Shown piece after piece: positions 10,274 to 20,725 of a stretch of 64,000 bases of DNA. The position numbers and the translations under genes are program-made. The DNA is from Epithemia pelagica (taxonomy: Eukaryota > Bacillariophyta > Bacillariophyceae > Surirellales > Surirellaceae), in NCBI GenBank assembly GCA_946965045.2, contig OX337228.1:1364001-1428000 (forward strand), read 5' to 3'. The notes below the pieces were generated by a model. It was given only the letters and a program-made list of their open reading frames with translations. It searched no databases and was not told the origin of the DNA. Position 1 is the stretch's first letter. Each line of letters opens with the position of its first letter.

Positions 10274-13228
10274 GTGGAGAACATGAATGTCCCCACATCT
10301 CCCGTCGTGGAGTACAGTAACAACAACAACAACGACCACATCCATACCACCTCAGCAACAACAACGACCGCCATCAGGCGAGTATCGCCACCACCCCACG
10401 CTGTCATGGTGCATTCGATGCAAACCAAAACAACAGGCCACGATCACTCGGCTTTGCCATTGCAGCCACAATTCATGGGCGGTGCTGCTGCTGCTGTATC
10501 GTCACCACCCACACCGTCCATGAGCAGTATTGGCAATGTCGACAGTTTTGTCACCTACGACAATGTCACCACTCGATCCCATCATCGAACGCCGAGATCA
10601 TCGACACGCACACCACGTGGTAGTGGTGGTCTTCGAAGCGTCAAGATTACACCCGAAGAAGAAGCCCGTCTCCTCTCGCAAGCGACATCTCAAGCCATGG
10701 TGGCGGCCAAGTCCATGCTTCTGTCTGGAGCCACAGAAGCCACCGCCTTGTCGACCGCCAAGGCAGCAGCCGAATCGGTCTTGCTGGATTATCACAGGTA
10801 CCAACAACAACAAGCACCACCACATCATCATCATCCAGGCAGTAGTACCCACGACGATGACGCCAACTACAGTGATCAAAGCAGCCATCATAGCCCCAAT
10901 CCTCCTCCCATTGGTGCCCATACTAATAATCATCAACATCATCATCATGCTGGTGGCTTGGCGGCGGCCATGGCGTCCCATCTGGCTGGCCCATACCTGT
11001 ATCGTCGCAAAGCCAAACAACAAGCTACCGTCGTGGCTTCCATGGCACTCATGGCTGTCCAAAACAATGCTCGCAACAGCAATACTAATACTAATTTTGG
11101 AGAAGGCAGCGGCTTGACCATGAGTCAACAACAATTGCAGCAACAACTGCAACAACAATTGCAACAACATGAACTGGAAACCAATCTTTCATCCCACAAC
11201 GTGCAGCAGCAGCAATCCAATCATCCTCTCTTGGTTCCCCCCTTGTCGCCGGGATCGACTACGAACTACAACAACAACCACCTCCACCACAACTATGGAA
11301 TGATGACAACCGTCCCTTCCGTGACCATGACACCAAGCACTGGATCGGTGTATCACTACCAGCACGGACCGCTTCCGGCGACGACAAGCCCACCACCACC
11401 ACCACCCCAACAAGTGGACACGAGCAGGCCGGTTTCCGAGAGCTACCACAACAGCAACAATAATCACGTGTCGTCATCCTCTCCACCCTCCTCTCCCCGT
11501 TCCAAGGGAGAGGCCGGTGAAAGTGACAAGGGCACGGGGACTGTCGATCGGTATTCGCGGCGAACCTCCTCGTCTTTGCGGCAATCTTCTCTGAATGACT
11601 ACAACCGTCGCTATGTGGTTCCCAACGACAATAGTATTACGCAAAGTGAAAGTAGCAGTCGTGACGACGATGAGGATGATGACGATGATGACGACTATGA
11701 GAGTAAAACTTCCCACTCGACCCCTGCATCTTCCTCCTATCGACGTTCCGTGGTGGCCCGCGTCCTCATGCCATTGGAGGGCGACGACCGTCGCACCAAA
11801 GATCGACGCACCGCAGAATCCGAGACTGCAACCACCAAGGTCATTGAGGACGATGGACACACTGTTTCGGTAAACAGTTCCGCGGACTACATGCACGAAT
11901 CCTACAGTACAGAAGATGGCTTCACGGCGTCCTCCAAGCATTCCTTTGCGAAAGATTCAATCCTTGCTCTACGTCAAACAAAACTAACTCCATCTGGCTC
12001 GTATGATCCGCTCTCGGTGATCCTCAAGGCGCTCACTTGTGGCAGCTATGCCAATGACGATTTCGACGAAGACGACGATGGTGAAGTTCGCCAACACCAA
12101 CACATTCATGAGCAAACGAGTGACCGTTTATTGCGTCGTGATGACAGCATAAATGGCAAAAGAAGCAAGGAGAAGATTCCACTTTCCGGTACCAAGTCTA
12201 AATCCACTGACAACGCGGATGTTGCTGTCATTGAACGGAAGAGGTCGGAGGATGATGAACTCATACAACGGAAAAAACACAAGAAAAAGAAGAAAAAGCA
12301 CCATAAAAAGAAAAGGCGGCACCATTCGCAGCAACAAGAGCAACAGCGTGATGACAAAAACGAGGCTGCCAGAGAGAAAGTCGGGGAGGAACTGGCAAAA
12401 GAACATCGTGAAGAAAACCCCGCACACCCACATGTCGTATCCCTTCAATATCACCAAGATGGAGAAATTATGGGAGGCAGGGTCCATCACGAGACACCGC
12501 AGGAAGAAAACAGGTTATCACTCCCACCATCACCTTATCAAGCCCAAAAAGTTTCGAACGCCACCGACAATGCAGAAATGATTCGATCGATCGAACCCTT
12601 AGCGACGCCGGATCTCCACCAGCACCAGCAACAGCAGCAACATCAGCAACAGCCGCAGCAGCCGCAGCAGCGCTATCCCGCCTTTGCGGGTCAGCAGCAT
12701 GAACCCCCCATACAACACCAGGCACCGGTTGTAGATGTTCGTTCCCACACGTTCACTCCACAACCGCCAACGCCACCAGCGACAGCGAACAAGACCAGTC
12801 GGATCAAAAAGAGTATGGAAAAATTGGTGTTGCGCGCTTTGGCTTCTGCTGGCGACTCCAGAAAGCAAAGCAATTCGTCTTCACTAGAATTCAAGAATGG
12901 AACAAGGCAGGAACCGGAACAGCAAGGAACAAGCGACCAACAACCGTTGATGGAACAACATCACTCTCAGTCGCAACCCCAACAATTTGGTGACGCTGTC
13001 CCGTATCACAGTCCCCGTAATATGTCTCAGGAGCAAACTATTGACGGAGAGGACCAGAGTTCCCATCCATCGAACGGCGCTAAAACACATTATCACCGAG
13101 CACGTGCAGTGGGAACCATGGCAAGCAAGGTTGTTGGAAATATAGGTTCACGAATTCGGCTACCACGACGCGGAAGACGTCCCAGTCATGGGAGTGACTC
13201 TCATGGTGTGCACGTGGAGACGGAATAA
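10274..13228 (+). CDS. large low-complexity protein of unknown function (984 aa)
   Basis: I do not recognise this protein. It is one uninterrupted frame rich in Gln, Asn, His, Ser and Pro tracts (HHHH, QQQLQQQ, PPPPPP), with four more ordinary stretches. Residues about 115-175 contain ITPEEEARLLSQATSQAMVA and predict an Ala-rich helix. Residues about 235-275 (MASHLAGPYLYRRKAKQQA) form a second helix. Residues about 560-600 contain KDSILALRQTKLTPSGSYDP followed by SVILKALTCGSY. A Lys-rich block (KKHKKKKKKHHKKKRRHH) near 665-685 and the basic C-terminus (GSRIRLPRRGRRPSHG) could be nuclear-localisation or nucleic-acid-binding segments. There is no signal peptide or membrane segment. A regulatory or scaffold role is possible but is only inference from composition. 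A second ATG three codons in is an alternative start. Confidence 0.75.
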   Translation: MENMNVPTSPVVEYSNNNNNDHIHTTSATTTTAIRRVSPPPHAVMVHSMQTKTTGHDHSALPLQPQFMGGAAAAVSSPPTPSMSSIGNVDSFVTYDNVTTRSHHRTPRSSTRTPRGSGGLRSVKITPEEEARLLSQATSQAMVAAKSMLLSGATEATALSTAKAAAESVLLDYHRYQQQQAPPHHHHPGSSTHDDDANYSDQSSHHSPNPPPIGAHTNNHQHHHHAGGLAAAMASHLAGPYLYRRKAKQQATVVASMALMAVQNNARNSNTNTNFGEGSGLTMSQQQLQQQLQQQLQQHELETNLSSHNVQQQQSNHPLLVPPLSPGSTTNYNNNHLHHNYGMMTTVPSVTMTPSTGSVYHYQHGPLPATTSPPPPPPQQVDTSRPVSESYHNSNNNHVSSSSPPSSPRSKGEAGESDKGTGTVDRYSRRTSSSLRQSSLNDYNRRYVVPNDNSITQSESSSRDDDEDDDDDDDYESKTSHSTPASSSYRRSVVARVLMPLEGDDRRTKDRRTAESETATTKVIEDDGHTVSVNSSADYMHESYSTEDGFTASSKHSFAKDSILALRQTKLTPSGSYDPLSVILKALTCGSYANDDFDEDDDGEVRQHQHIHEQTSDRLLRRDDSINGKRSKEKIPLSGTKSKSTDNADVAVIERKRSEDDELIQRKKHKKKKKKHHKKKRRHHSQQQEQQRDDKNEAAREKVGEELAKEHREENPAHPHVVSLQYHQDGEIMGGRVHHETPQEENRLSLPPSPYQAQKVSNATDNAEMIRSIEPLATPDLHQHQQQQQHQQQPQQPQQRYPAFAGQQHEPPIQHQAPVVDVRSHTFTPQPPTPPATANKTSRIKKSMEKLVLRALASAGDSRKQSNSSSLEFKNGTRQEPEQQGTSDQQPLMEQHHSQSQPQQFGDAVPYHSPRNMSQEQTIDGEDQSSHPSNGAKTHYHRARAVGTMASKVVGNIGSRIRLPRRGRRPSHGSDSHGVHVETE

Positions 13229-13252
13229 GCCGCCTAAAAGTCACAGCAGCAG

Positions 13253-13668
13253 AAATCTCCAATGCCCTGTTCCACTCTTCCGTCTGGATACACACCTTCT
13301 TCTCATTCTCTCTGGCAACGTTGAACTAGGGCTGTTGGCATGTGGCACACCAACACAAATCTCCAATGCCCTGTTCCACTCTTCCGTCTGGATACACACC
13401 TTCGTCTCATTCTCTCTGGCAACGTTGAACTGGGGCTGTTAGCATTTGTCACACCAACACAAATCTCCAATGCCCTGGTCCACTCATCCGCCTGGATATA
13501 CACACCTTCTTCTCATTCTCTCTGGCAACGTTGGATTAGGGCTGTTAGTTCTTGCCTCACCAACACAAATCTCCAATGCCCTGTTCCGCTCTTCCGTCTC
13601 GATACACACCTTCTTCTCATTCTCTTTGAGGCAACGTTGGATTAGGGCTGTTATTTCTTGTCCTTCTT
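13253..13668 (+). repeat. 104-106-bp minisatellite, 4 copies, directly after the stop codon
   Basis: Unit starts (AAATCTCCAATGCCCTG) lie at 13253, 13357, 13461 and 13567, giving spacings of 104, 104 and 106 bp. Each unit contains ACACACCTTCTTCTCATTCT and GGCAACGTTG. Copies differ by a few bases. The array begins 25 bp after the stop codon at 13226-13228 and probably lies in the 3' UTR. As 104 is not a multiple of 3, it is not a coding repeat. Confidence 0.9.
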
Positions 13669-14365
13669 TCATGTGTATTGCCGTGCTATATTTAAGTTTT
13701 ACTCCAGTGGCAGTTGTTGCAAATGGAGTATTCCTACCTATTAAATTAAGTGTTTGTTTGCAGAGAGGTTTTGGTTGTGTATTGAAACAGGTGATTGGTT
13801 GTGTATTGAAACAGAAGGCTGCTGTGCTTTCTCAAAGCCTCACAAGCAAAAGCAGCAACGTCTGTCAACTTGAGGTCTTTGGGGGATTCTACATACAGTC
13901 CTTTACTATTACTAGCTACGGCCCTCTCAAGAGTGCAACTAGTTCCATTCCGTAAGTAATGATTTTAACTTTAAAAGTGAAGTGCCCCGGTTGAAAAGAA
14001 AAGTAGTGTTGACAGGTCAGGATTGTGACCATCATTGGTTGGGAAAATGGAGCAGCAGCAAACACAGGGAGGACTTTCTGCGTTGATCTATCAAGAGAAG
14101 CACAGAAGAACTACCAATCACTGCAACTTTCGCTTCGAGCTCACTAAGAGCTAATCTCTTGATTTCATTTATTCCATCTGCGATTTGGTGTCGTGTTGGC
14201 TCTCTCTTGAATCACTATGCGGTCAAAGTCCGCGACAGACTATCATTTCATGAAAGCATCAGTGGATCTTGTTCCTCCTGCGGAACAGTATAATCATCAT
14301 TCCGCCAGGACAAATCAACGATTCGTTGAGACCTGCAAATCATCCTGTCCCTCGTGCTTTCTAGG
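13669..14365. other. convergent intergenic region
   Basis: 3' flank between two convergent genes. An 18-bp direct repeat (GGTTGTGTATTGAAACAG) occurs twice near 13773-13815. No gene recognised. Confidence 0.5.
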
Positions 14366-17023
14366 CTAGTCATCGTCATCATCAAAATCGGCGGCCGACA
14401 CTCGTTCCATGAGAGCTTCATTGAATCCTCCTCCGGAAATAAGATTGTCATCCCCCGACGACAAATCAGCAGCTGTGGTGGTGGCGAGCAAATCATCTTC
14501 GGCATCGTCATCTTCGTCGTCATCTCCCAAACCACCAACTCCTCCCAAACTACTGCTACCACTCCCCCCGCTGCTTCCTGTTGCGTTGCCACCATACCCC
14601 CCTCGTGTATGATGTGGCGCTGATCCATTCGGATTCTGGTACATGGAGGACAGGTTTTGTGGTTGCAACGAGGAATGGTTCGACGCGCCTCCGCCTCCTG
14701 AAGAAGAAGAAAGAGCGACATTGGTATCAATGGCCGAGATTTCACTCATAGCAATAGATCGCGTCGAAACGTTGCCCATTTTCTTACTCAAATCACTGAA
14801 AATGGAAACATCTATAGACGTGTCGCTGATGCGACTCAAACCAGACATGACCGAATGACGAGAGCCCAAATCCATCATCATGCCAGCGGAATGGAGAGAA
14901 GAGCCATCCATTTTTTCATCCCCGGCACCGCTACTCGCAGGGTCGGGATGACGTCCACCACCGGCACCTGTATTGGAAAGTTTTGACATTTTGCGATCTG
15001 CAGCCGATGGAGACGATGTCGTCGTTGTCGTCAAGGGTCCATTCAAGCCGCTGTTGTTGTGTTTGGAACTATTGTGATCGGTCATGTTACTAATGAGACT
15101 CAATTGGCTGGTTTCCATATTGACCATGTGAATATCCGGCATACCGTCGCTGCCCAAGGCAGAATGTACGGACATGCCATCCCGCATACTGCCACCATGA
15201 TGAGAGGAGGTTCCACCCATGTGTTTGGTGGATGGCGGACGAGTATACTTCATACGCGCAAAGACTTGTCTTCGGTCGGTCAACATCCCAATGGTACTAC
15301 TACTATTGCTTGTACTCGATGGGTTGCTGCTGTTGTTGCTGTTGTGGGGATGATAAGGATGTTGCATATTTGTGGAATGTCGAGGACTGCTTCCAGGATG
15401 ATCGTATAGATTCGCGCCCGGATGGTTGAGGTGCGGCTGCTGTTGTGGATTTCCTCGCTCGACGGACGACGTTCTGGGAGTAGATCCTCCGTCCGTGCTG
15501 TTTGGAGGATTTTCCATGGAAAGGTGGTGTGGGTGATGTTGCAATCGAGCGTCCATCCCTCGCGAATGGTGATTGTTAAAGTCTTGCGGTGTTTGTTGTT
15601 GATGTTGCGCTTGTTGTTGCTGCGGTGAGGAGGATCCACTCGAAGTGGCATTGTGAATGTTATTGTTGCTGCCATTGTAGGCCGAGAACTCGGACATGAG
15701 AGACATTTGTGACTCGGCCGCAAATCCCAATTGATTGGCGACGCCTGAGCCCCGCAATGTAAGGGAAGGTCTTAGCTCACGGTGAACTCCGGATGAATGA
15801 GTATGCAATTGGGGTGGAGGAGCAAATTCTTCATCTCCAATGCTGCTCCTACTACTTGTGGCTCGTGGAATGACGGTATCCGGAGGTCCCATGGCATTGT
15901 TGTTGCTTGTGCTAGGATTAGTTCCGGCATTCCCATGTGCGGAGTCCTGGACCATATCATGCAAACTCAACCGTTGCAGCAAATCGGAATGAAATTCTTC
16001 CGACACCTCATGCTGTGGTGGCTCCTGCTGCGAATGATGATGCTGGTGTGGTGCCAGGTTGGACGTTGGCGGAGCAAGGTGTTGCGGCTCCAAATCGGAC
16101 AAGGGACTTGATCCCCCGTTGCTCGTGTTGGACGGTGTTCGTCGATGATGATGCATCGGTGACGACGGTTGGGAAGAATGGGGAAGATGATGTTGTGGAT
16201 GTCTGGCGGGAGGGGAAGAAGATTGGGGAGCATGTCTCCCATGCTGTGCATGATAATGCTGCTGTTGTTGTTGTTGTTGCAGATTATGCGGATGCTGCAT
16301 ATGGCGAGGGGAGGAACCATAATTATCCATATGCAGTTGCTGTTGTCTCTGGCTCATTTGTTGTTGTTGCTGCTGTTGATGTCTCATTTGAGCGGCAGCC
16401 AAGGCCGCAACTTCATGCTGCGTCGCTGTTGCCGGTGGCAACATGGAAGGTGGTCCATTGTTGTTGTTGTTATGAGGGTCGTTCCCATTGAGATCTCCGG
16501 GATGAGCGTATCCGGATCCTCCCACTGCAATGCCTCCGTACTGTCGTTCCAATATTCCCAAACTGGAAGCCGCCCCTCCCGTCACTCCTCCAGCAACACT
16601 TCCAGCTCCTCCCATTTCCACAATTTTTTGTCTCAATTTGGGTTGCCCTTCCCGCAGGGCTTGCGATGTCTTTTCCACCGCTTTCTTGTCGCCAATATCG
16701 TACCAGGTATTGTTGGAGGAATCTTTTTCCAAAAACCGTCCTTGCTGTTCTCGAATGGCGGCCACAATCGAACGAGAGATTTTGAGTTTCTCTGTTTTGA
16801 GACAGGTAATGTACAATCCCTTGTTCAAATTCACCAGTCGACGGTAGGTTTGATTTCCAGGATGACGCAACGCCGCACCACCACGACCGCACAAGACATC
16901 CACATCGTGCACGACAGTTACACCGGTCAAGGGACGTTGCGGCTGGACAAATTCACTCGCAATCGACACGCCACTCGTGGTGGTGTTGCCGCTGTTGGTG
17001 CTGGTGCGAGGATCTCCCTCCAT
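14366..17023 (-). CDS. DUF6824-domain protein, putative regulator (885 aa)
   Basis: A member of the stramenopile family carrying the DUF6824 domain, whose molecular role I do not know. The domain occupies about residues 30-130: DVDVLCGRGGAALRHPGNQ, then YRRLVNLNKGLYI, KISRSIVAAIREQQGRFLEK, and WYDIGDKKAVEKTSQALREG followed by QPKLRQKI. The rest is low complexity, with Gln, His, Asn and Ser tracts. One conserved-looking Ser-rich segment near residues 760-810 contains MSGLSRISDTSIDVSIFSDL. The acidic C-terminus ends in DFDDDDD. The open frame extends upstream to 17263, but the upstream 80 codons read as UTR-like sequence. I chose the ATG at 17023 because MEGDPRTSTNSGNTTTSG leads directly into the domain. 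No membrane segment. Composition suggests a nuclear or regulatory protein, by inference. It is divergent from the NTPase-nuclease gene, with 427 bp between starts. Confidence 0.75.
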   Translation of the reverse strand: MEGDPRTSTNSGNTTTSGVSIASEFVQPQRPLTGVTVVHDVDVLCGRGGAALRHPGNQTYRRLVNLNKGLYITCLKTEKLKISRSIVAAIREQQGRFLEKDSSNNTWYDIGDKKAVEKTSQALREGQPKLRQKIVEMGGAGSVAGGVTGGAASSLGILERQYGGIAVGGSGYAHPGDLNGNDPHNNNNNGPPSMLPPATATQHEVAALAAAQMRHQQQQQQQMSQRQQQLHMDNYGSSPRHMQHPHNLQQQQQQQHYHAQHGRHAPQSSSPPARHPQHHLPHSSQPSSPMHHHRRTPSNTSNGGSSPLSDLEPQHLAPPTSNLAPHQHHHSQQEPPQHEVSEEFHSDLLQRLSLHDMVQDSAHGNAGTNPSTSNNNAMGPPDTVIPRATSSRSSIGDEEFAPPPQLHTHSSGVHRELRPSLTLRGSGVANQLGFAAESQMSLMSEFSAYNGSNNNIHNATSSGSSSPQQQQAQHQQQTPQDFNNHHSRGMDARLQHHPHHLSMENPPNSTDGGSTPRTSSVERGNPQQQPHLNHPGANLYDHPGSSPRHSTNMQHPYHPHNSNNSSNPSSTSNSSSTIGMLTDRRQVFARMKYTRPPSTKHMGGTSSHHGGSMRDGMSVHSALGSDGMPDIHMVNMETSQLSLISNMTDHNSSKHNNSGLNGPLTTTTTSSPSAADRKMSKLSNTGAGGGRHPDPASSGAGDEKMDGSSLHSAGMMMDLGSRHSVMSGLSRISDTSIDVSIFSDLSKKMGNVSTRSIAMSEISAIDTNVALSSSSGGGGASNHSSLQPQNLSSMYQNPNGSAPHHTRGGYGGNATGSSGGSGSSSLGGVGGLGDDDEDDDAEDDLLATTTAADLSSGDDNLISGGGFNEALMERVSAADFDDDDD

Positions 17024-17450
17024 GGTAATTGTGCTGTTGGTTGAATGCTTTGGGAAATATGGACAAGGCGTAAGAGGTTGCAAAGGATGTAGAGAGAAAC
17101 AACAAGAGACGGGTGGATGATATAGAGAATAGAGAGAGACGCTTGATACCAACGAAACACACACAAGAGCAAAAAGACGACACCGGACACCGGAATGACT
17201 GCTGCTGCAGTTTTGGGGGGGTGGGGCGCATCCGTCGCGCGTCCATGTGGTGCGTGTGTGCAAATTGTGCGTCTCTTGTTACAATCTTGATTCTTGACCA
17301 ATTATGACGGGAAGTGACAAGTGACCATACATAGTCAGAAGTTCTTATCCCGTGTTCTACTAAAAACTACCTAGGTAGACAAGAGACGATACTCACCCAC
17401 AACACCGATACTCTCTTTAACGCGCAATTTTGGAATGTTCTGAACACTGA
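17024..17450. promoter_or_regulatory. shared divergent promoter region
   Basis: The 427 bp between the head-to-head starts of the DUF6824 gene (minus) and the NTPase-nuclease gene (plus). No other gene fits. It contains a short G-run near 17213. I see no motif whose factor I can name. Confidence 0.5.
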
Positions 17451-18995
17451 ATGTTACATGGTAACAAAACGATCCCCATGGACTTGAAACAACAGGCACC
17501 ACCCGACTTGGTTGACGATACGATAGCGGGGAAAATGGATCGAGACGCTAGGTCACCGTGTCCTGTGCTCAAAAGCGATGGAATTTCACTGAGAGGCAAG
17601 CATCTCCGGCGACGGGATGTTGTTCAAGAAATTATCCAAACGGCCAGGGCTCGACAACACGTGATACTTGGGTCTCCACCAGCGATGGGGAAGACTTCTC
17701 TGATTCAATTGCTCGAGCAGCAATTGAAAAGCGAAGGGGCTTCTGTCATTCGTATGCAGGGAATACATTTGGGGGTGCAGAACATGGTTGAGACGCTTCG
17801 AGAGGAGGGAATCCGTGCTGACATAAAAGCGCTGCAAAAGCTACGAAATACTTGGTTAGTGGTTGACGATGCCCAGAACGTTTACGCTTCGGAATACTTT
17901 CCGTTTTGGCAGTTCCTTGTGAAAACCATCGCTGGTGCCAACGTAGATGAGCAAGTCTTCGTCGTCATTGCAGCAACGTACAATCTATCCACACCAGATT
18001 CCCCGGTACAATTCAAGGACCTTGCCCATATCCATACCGATATTTCGAGTCATGAAGCGCGAGAACTGTTTTGCATGTTTGCAGAGACTTGGAACTACGA
18101 CGGTTGGGATCACTTCCTGGAGAATATTCTGTCTATAAGCGAGCTCACCCCCGGACGACATCACGTTGGTGTTATTATTGCCGCTGTACGATTACTCGAC
18201 GAAGCCAGAAAACACCCACGCTCCCAAGTTCTGGATGAAAAAGCAGCCCTCGCCATGCTTCGGTCGGAGCATTTCATTAATCGACTGGATAGGTGTTTCC
18301 AGCTTCCTTCTAATCTCCCAGTTGAAGGACGAGACCGTATCCTGGATGTTTTGCTTTCTGATGGCTCACTTGATGTTACAGACGATGCTCTGCTTACACC
18401 GTTTATCCGAGCGGGCATCCTGACAGCGTTTGGTGAGTTCTCCTGTATTGCTTCACGGTGGTATTACAATCGTCGATGCTTTCCCAATCGATCACAGACG
18501 AAACCGGCTAGTCTTGATGATCTCGTCATTAGCGCGGTAGGTTCCTTGTCGTCCTTGAGGATGAAAGGGGCTGCGCAGGACGGGTTCCCCAAAGAGGCTT
18601 CATTTCAGCATCTCTTCAACGAGGCGCTGTCGATTCATCTTCCTTTGAGAAACCACATTGTCCCTGAGTTAGGAACATTTGCAACAAGTCCAGCAGGGGG
18701 AACGATTTCAGGAGAACTCGATTTTTACATCAACGGAGAACTCAAGTGGTGTTTAGAATTGCTGCGAATGGGCGACAAGATTGGTGATCACATCGCGCGG
18801 TTCGACAAGTTTAATGGCAAGTATCGTGAAATTCCTTCAAACGATTTCCTCGTGATTGACTGTCGAGGAAGCAAAACAGGAAGAGGGACGAACCCGATGT
18901 CCTCGCGATGTACTCTCTACTTTGCTGACGATTTCAAGACATGTATTTGCAAAATGCGCACGAAACCTGAGATTCAGATTAGTCTTATGAATTAG
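17451..18995 (+). CDS. Crinkler-like P-loop NTPase with C-terminal PD-(D/E)XK-type nuclease domain
   Basis: Single-exon, 514 aa. A Walker A motif (GSPPAMGKTS, residues 74-83) is preceded by LRRRDVVQEIIQTARARQH, as in STAND/AAA-like NTPases. Walker B is WLVVDDAQN (about 135-143). A helical region follows. The C-terminal part (about 412-465) reads GTISGELDFYINGELKW, CLELLRMGDKIGDH, then ARFDKFNGKYREIP and FLVIDCRG. The LDFYI...W..ELLR.G......H..RF...G.Y pattern is the signature I know from the restriction-endonuclease-like domain of Crinkler (CR/CRN) effectors of oomycetes and fungi, also related to trypanosome RHS proteins. The usual N-terminal ubiquitin-like header is not visible; only about 45 residues precede the NTPase. 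In that family the NTPase is proposed to regulate a DNA-cutting toxin domain, so host nuclear activity or a selfish/defence role is possible, by inference. A start at codon 10 is also possible. Confidence 0.65.
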   Translation: MLHGNKTIPMDLKQQAPPDLVDDTIAGKMDRDARSPCPVLKSDGISLRGKHLRRRDVVQEIIQTARARQHVILGSPPAMGKTSLIQLLEQQLKSEGASVIRMQGIHLGVQNMVETLREEGIRADIKALQKLRNTWLVVDDAQNVYASEYFPFWQFLVKTIAGANVDEQVFVVIAATYNLSTPDSPVQFKDLAHIHTDISSHEARELFCMFAETWNYDGWDHFLENILSISELTPGRHHVGVIIAAVRLLDEARKHPRSQVLDEKAALAMLRSEHFINRLDRCFQLPSNLPVEGRDRILDVLLSDGSLDVTDDALLTPFIRAGILTAFGEFSCIASRWYYNRRCFPNRSQTKPASLDDLVISAVGSLSSLRMKGAAQDGFPKEASFQHLFNEALSIHLPLRNHIVPELGTFATSPAGGTISGELDFYINGELKWCLELLRMGDKIGDHIARFDKFNGKYREIPSNDFLVIDCRGSKTGRGTNPMSSRCTLYFADDFKTCICKMRTKPEIQISLMN

Positions 18996-19954
18996 AAGCA
19001 CGTGCGTTTAGTTCCTACTAGCGTACTCTTCTTGATATTTTTCTGTTGAGGGGTGGGCCAAAACTGTGAAGATGAATTAGTTTGCCACAGGCACAGCATC
19101 TTGCTGGAGGTCTCTCCATGTGGTGTTCTTGCTACTCTGCTCAGGATGAAGAGCCAATTGAATTTCCTGAAAACTAACCGGTTGTCCGGATCTTTTAGAG
19201 GTAGTCTCTACCAAGGTTCCCGATTTCAAACTTATTCTGCCACCTTGTTATGCCTCATTCATCATTCAAAAACGAAGAGAAAGGATGATTTCAAGACGAG
19301 GACCTGTATGACGATTTCTAACACCGGCTGCAACGGCACCAAGAAGCAAAGGAAACAGAACGTACATTCGTTCTCTAGATCAGTACAACACAAAAGAGCA
19401 GAGCACTAAAGACGATGCCTCAGAGGAGAAACTATGTGCTCCGTTACGTAATCTTTGTATTGGTCTTCGCAAGGAGATAGAGGATTCAAAGGTATATGGC
19501 GACAGTCAGTCACGTCACCTGGGAGTCAGGTACCTGACGGGCGGATCGGGATCTGCGTATTAGACATTAGACTTGTCTTGTAGCAGTCAATAGGACACAC
19601 GAGCGAGTCTTGGGTGTTGGCGAAGGTCCAAGATAGCTACTCCTATGGCTATCGCACGTTGTTCTTGCAAGGAGTACGAGTCGTCTCGACTAGGAGTAGT
19701 GCATAGCGCCATTGCTCAAGTCCACAAGCATTCTATTGCAGGACCAAACGACTCTCCAGTTTTCCCAAACACTCCAGTTTAGATAATTTCAAAGTCGTCC
19801 AGAATCCAACAATTTGCTCTGGTCTGTAGTACTCCTACTTTCTTTCAAGGCTTTCAGATGATTTTCTACTAGCGTGATTACTACACGTTAGCTTCTAGAG
19901 CTCCGTTCGTAGGCAAGCAAGTACAATCGTTTCCCTGCAGCTTATTTAGGTAGC
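18996..19954. other. convergent intergenic region
   Basis: Between the NTPase-nuclease stop and the flavodoxin 3' end. A 118-codon plus frame (19053-19409) has no signal, domain or composition that supports it. CAGGTACCTG near 19525 is a perfect 10-bp palindrome. Nothing else seen. Confidence 0.5.
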
Positions 19955-20725
19955 TTACATGAATCCTTCCGATTTGAGCTGAGCGACCCAACTTTTGGCG
20001 CGTTCTTCCGAAAGATCATACTGGTTGTCTTCGTCACACATGAGACTGACGACGAACAATCATAAGAGCAGCAAACAAGCAAGAATGAGAGGCAAACTTA
20101 ACAAAGAAGGTCCCCTTGTCACAAGAAACCAAAATAGCAGTCATCGCGCAACAAAGTGCAATGGAAAGGATTGGACGTACCCGCAAAACTTGCCATCGAC
20201 GACGGCCTTGGAGGCCGTGTGATCATAGCCTTCTTGACTAGTCATGCCATAGATTTTGCAGCCCTTGGCCGAAAACAAGTCATACAATTCACCCGCAGCA
20301 TCGCAAAAGTTGTCACAGTACGATTGTTGATCGCCAACACCAAAAATGGCAACATTCTTTTGAATCTCCAAATTGGGCAAGGTCTGGTACAGCCATTCGT
20401 CCCAGGAAGTGCCCGAGCGCTCCGAATCAGCTCCAGTATGCCAGGTTGGTGCTCCAACAATCAAGGAATCGCACGCAGCAATCTCATCTTCCTTAGCATC
20501 ACCAATATCGATAATGTCCACACCGCCAATGGCTTCGGAAATGTATCCAGCCACAGTTTCCGTGTTACCCGTGGAGGTGGAGTAAAAAATACCCACCTTG
20601 GCCATATCCAAGGACGACGCGGAAGAAGAAAAGGGTCGAACATGATTGTTCTTGCTCACAAAGGCAAAACCGTTGGACTGGTTAAGGGCGTTGGCCAGAG
20701 CGAGAAGCAAGAGGTGGACCTTCAT
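19955..20725 (-). CDS. plastid-targeted flavodoxin
   Basis: FMN electron carrier that replaces ferredoxin at photosystem I, typically under iron limitation. Exon 1 (20725-20181) and exon 2 (20045-19955) join through a 135-nt GT..AG intron into 211 aa. The join restores VDGKFCGLMCDEDNQYDL, a continuous flavodoxin C-terminus ending in WVAQLKSEGFM. MKVHLLLLALANALNQSNGF is a signal peptide followed by A-FVS, which fits the ASAFAP-type cleavage motif of diatom plastid preproteins (Phe at +1). The transit-like segment runs to about residue 40. The FMN phosphate loop is YSTSTGNTET, and the flavin loops are APTWHTGADSERSGTSWDEW and FGVGDQQSYCDNFCDAAGE. The upstream in-frame MDRPISK.. is less likely as start because it would bury the signal peptide. 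Iron-responsive control is expected from the family but not shown here. Confidence 0.93.

Noticed and set aside
10530-11170. 195- and 190-codon ORFs overlapping the 984-aa gene
   Set aside because: Shadow frames of CAN repeats; Leu/Ile/Met-rich output with no signal or domain.
13253-13668. CRISPR-like array
   Set aside because: The units are contiguous 104-106-bp tandem copies without spacers, in a eukaryotic genome; it is a minisatellite.
15937-16491. 184-codon and neighbouring plus-strand ORFs across 14.4-17.0 kb
   Set aside because: Antisense to the DUF6824 gene; the Val/Ala/Leu runs are complements of its poly-Gln/His/Asn tracts.
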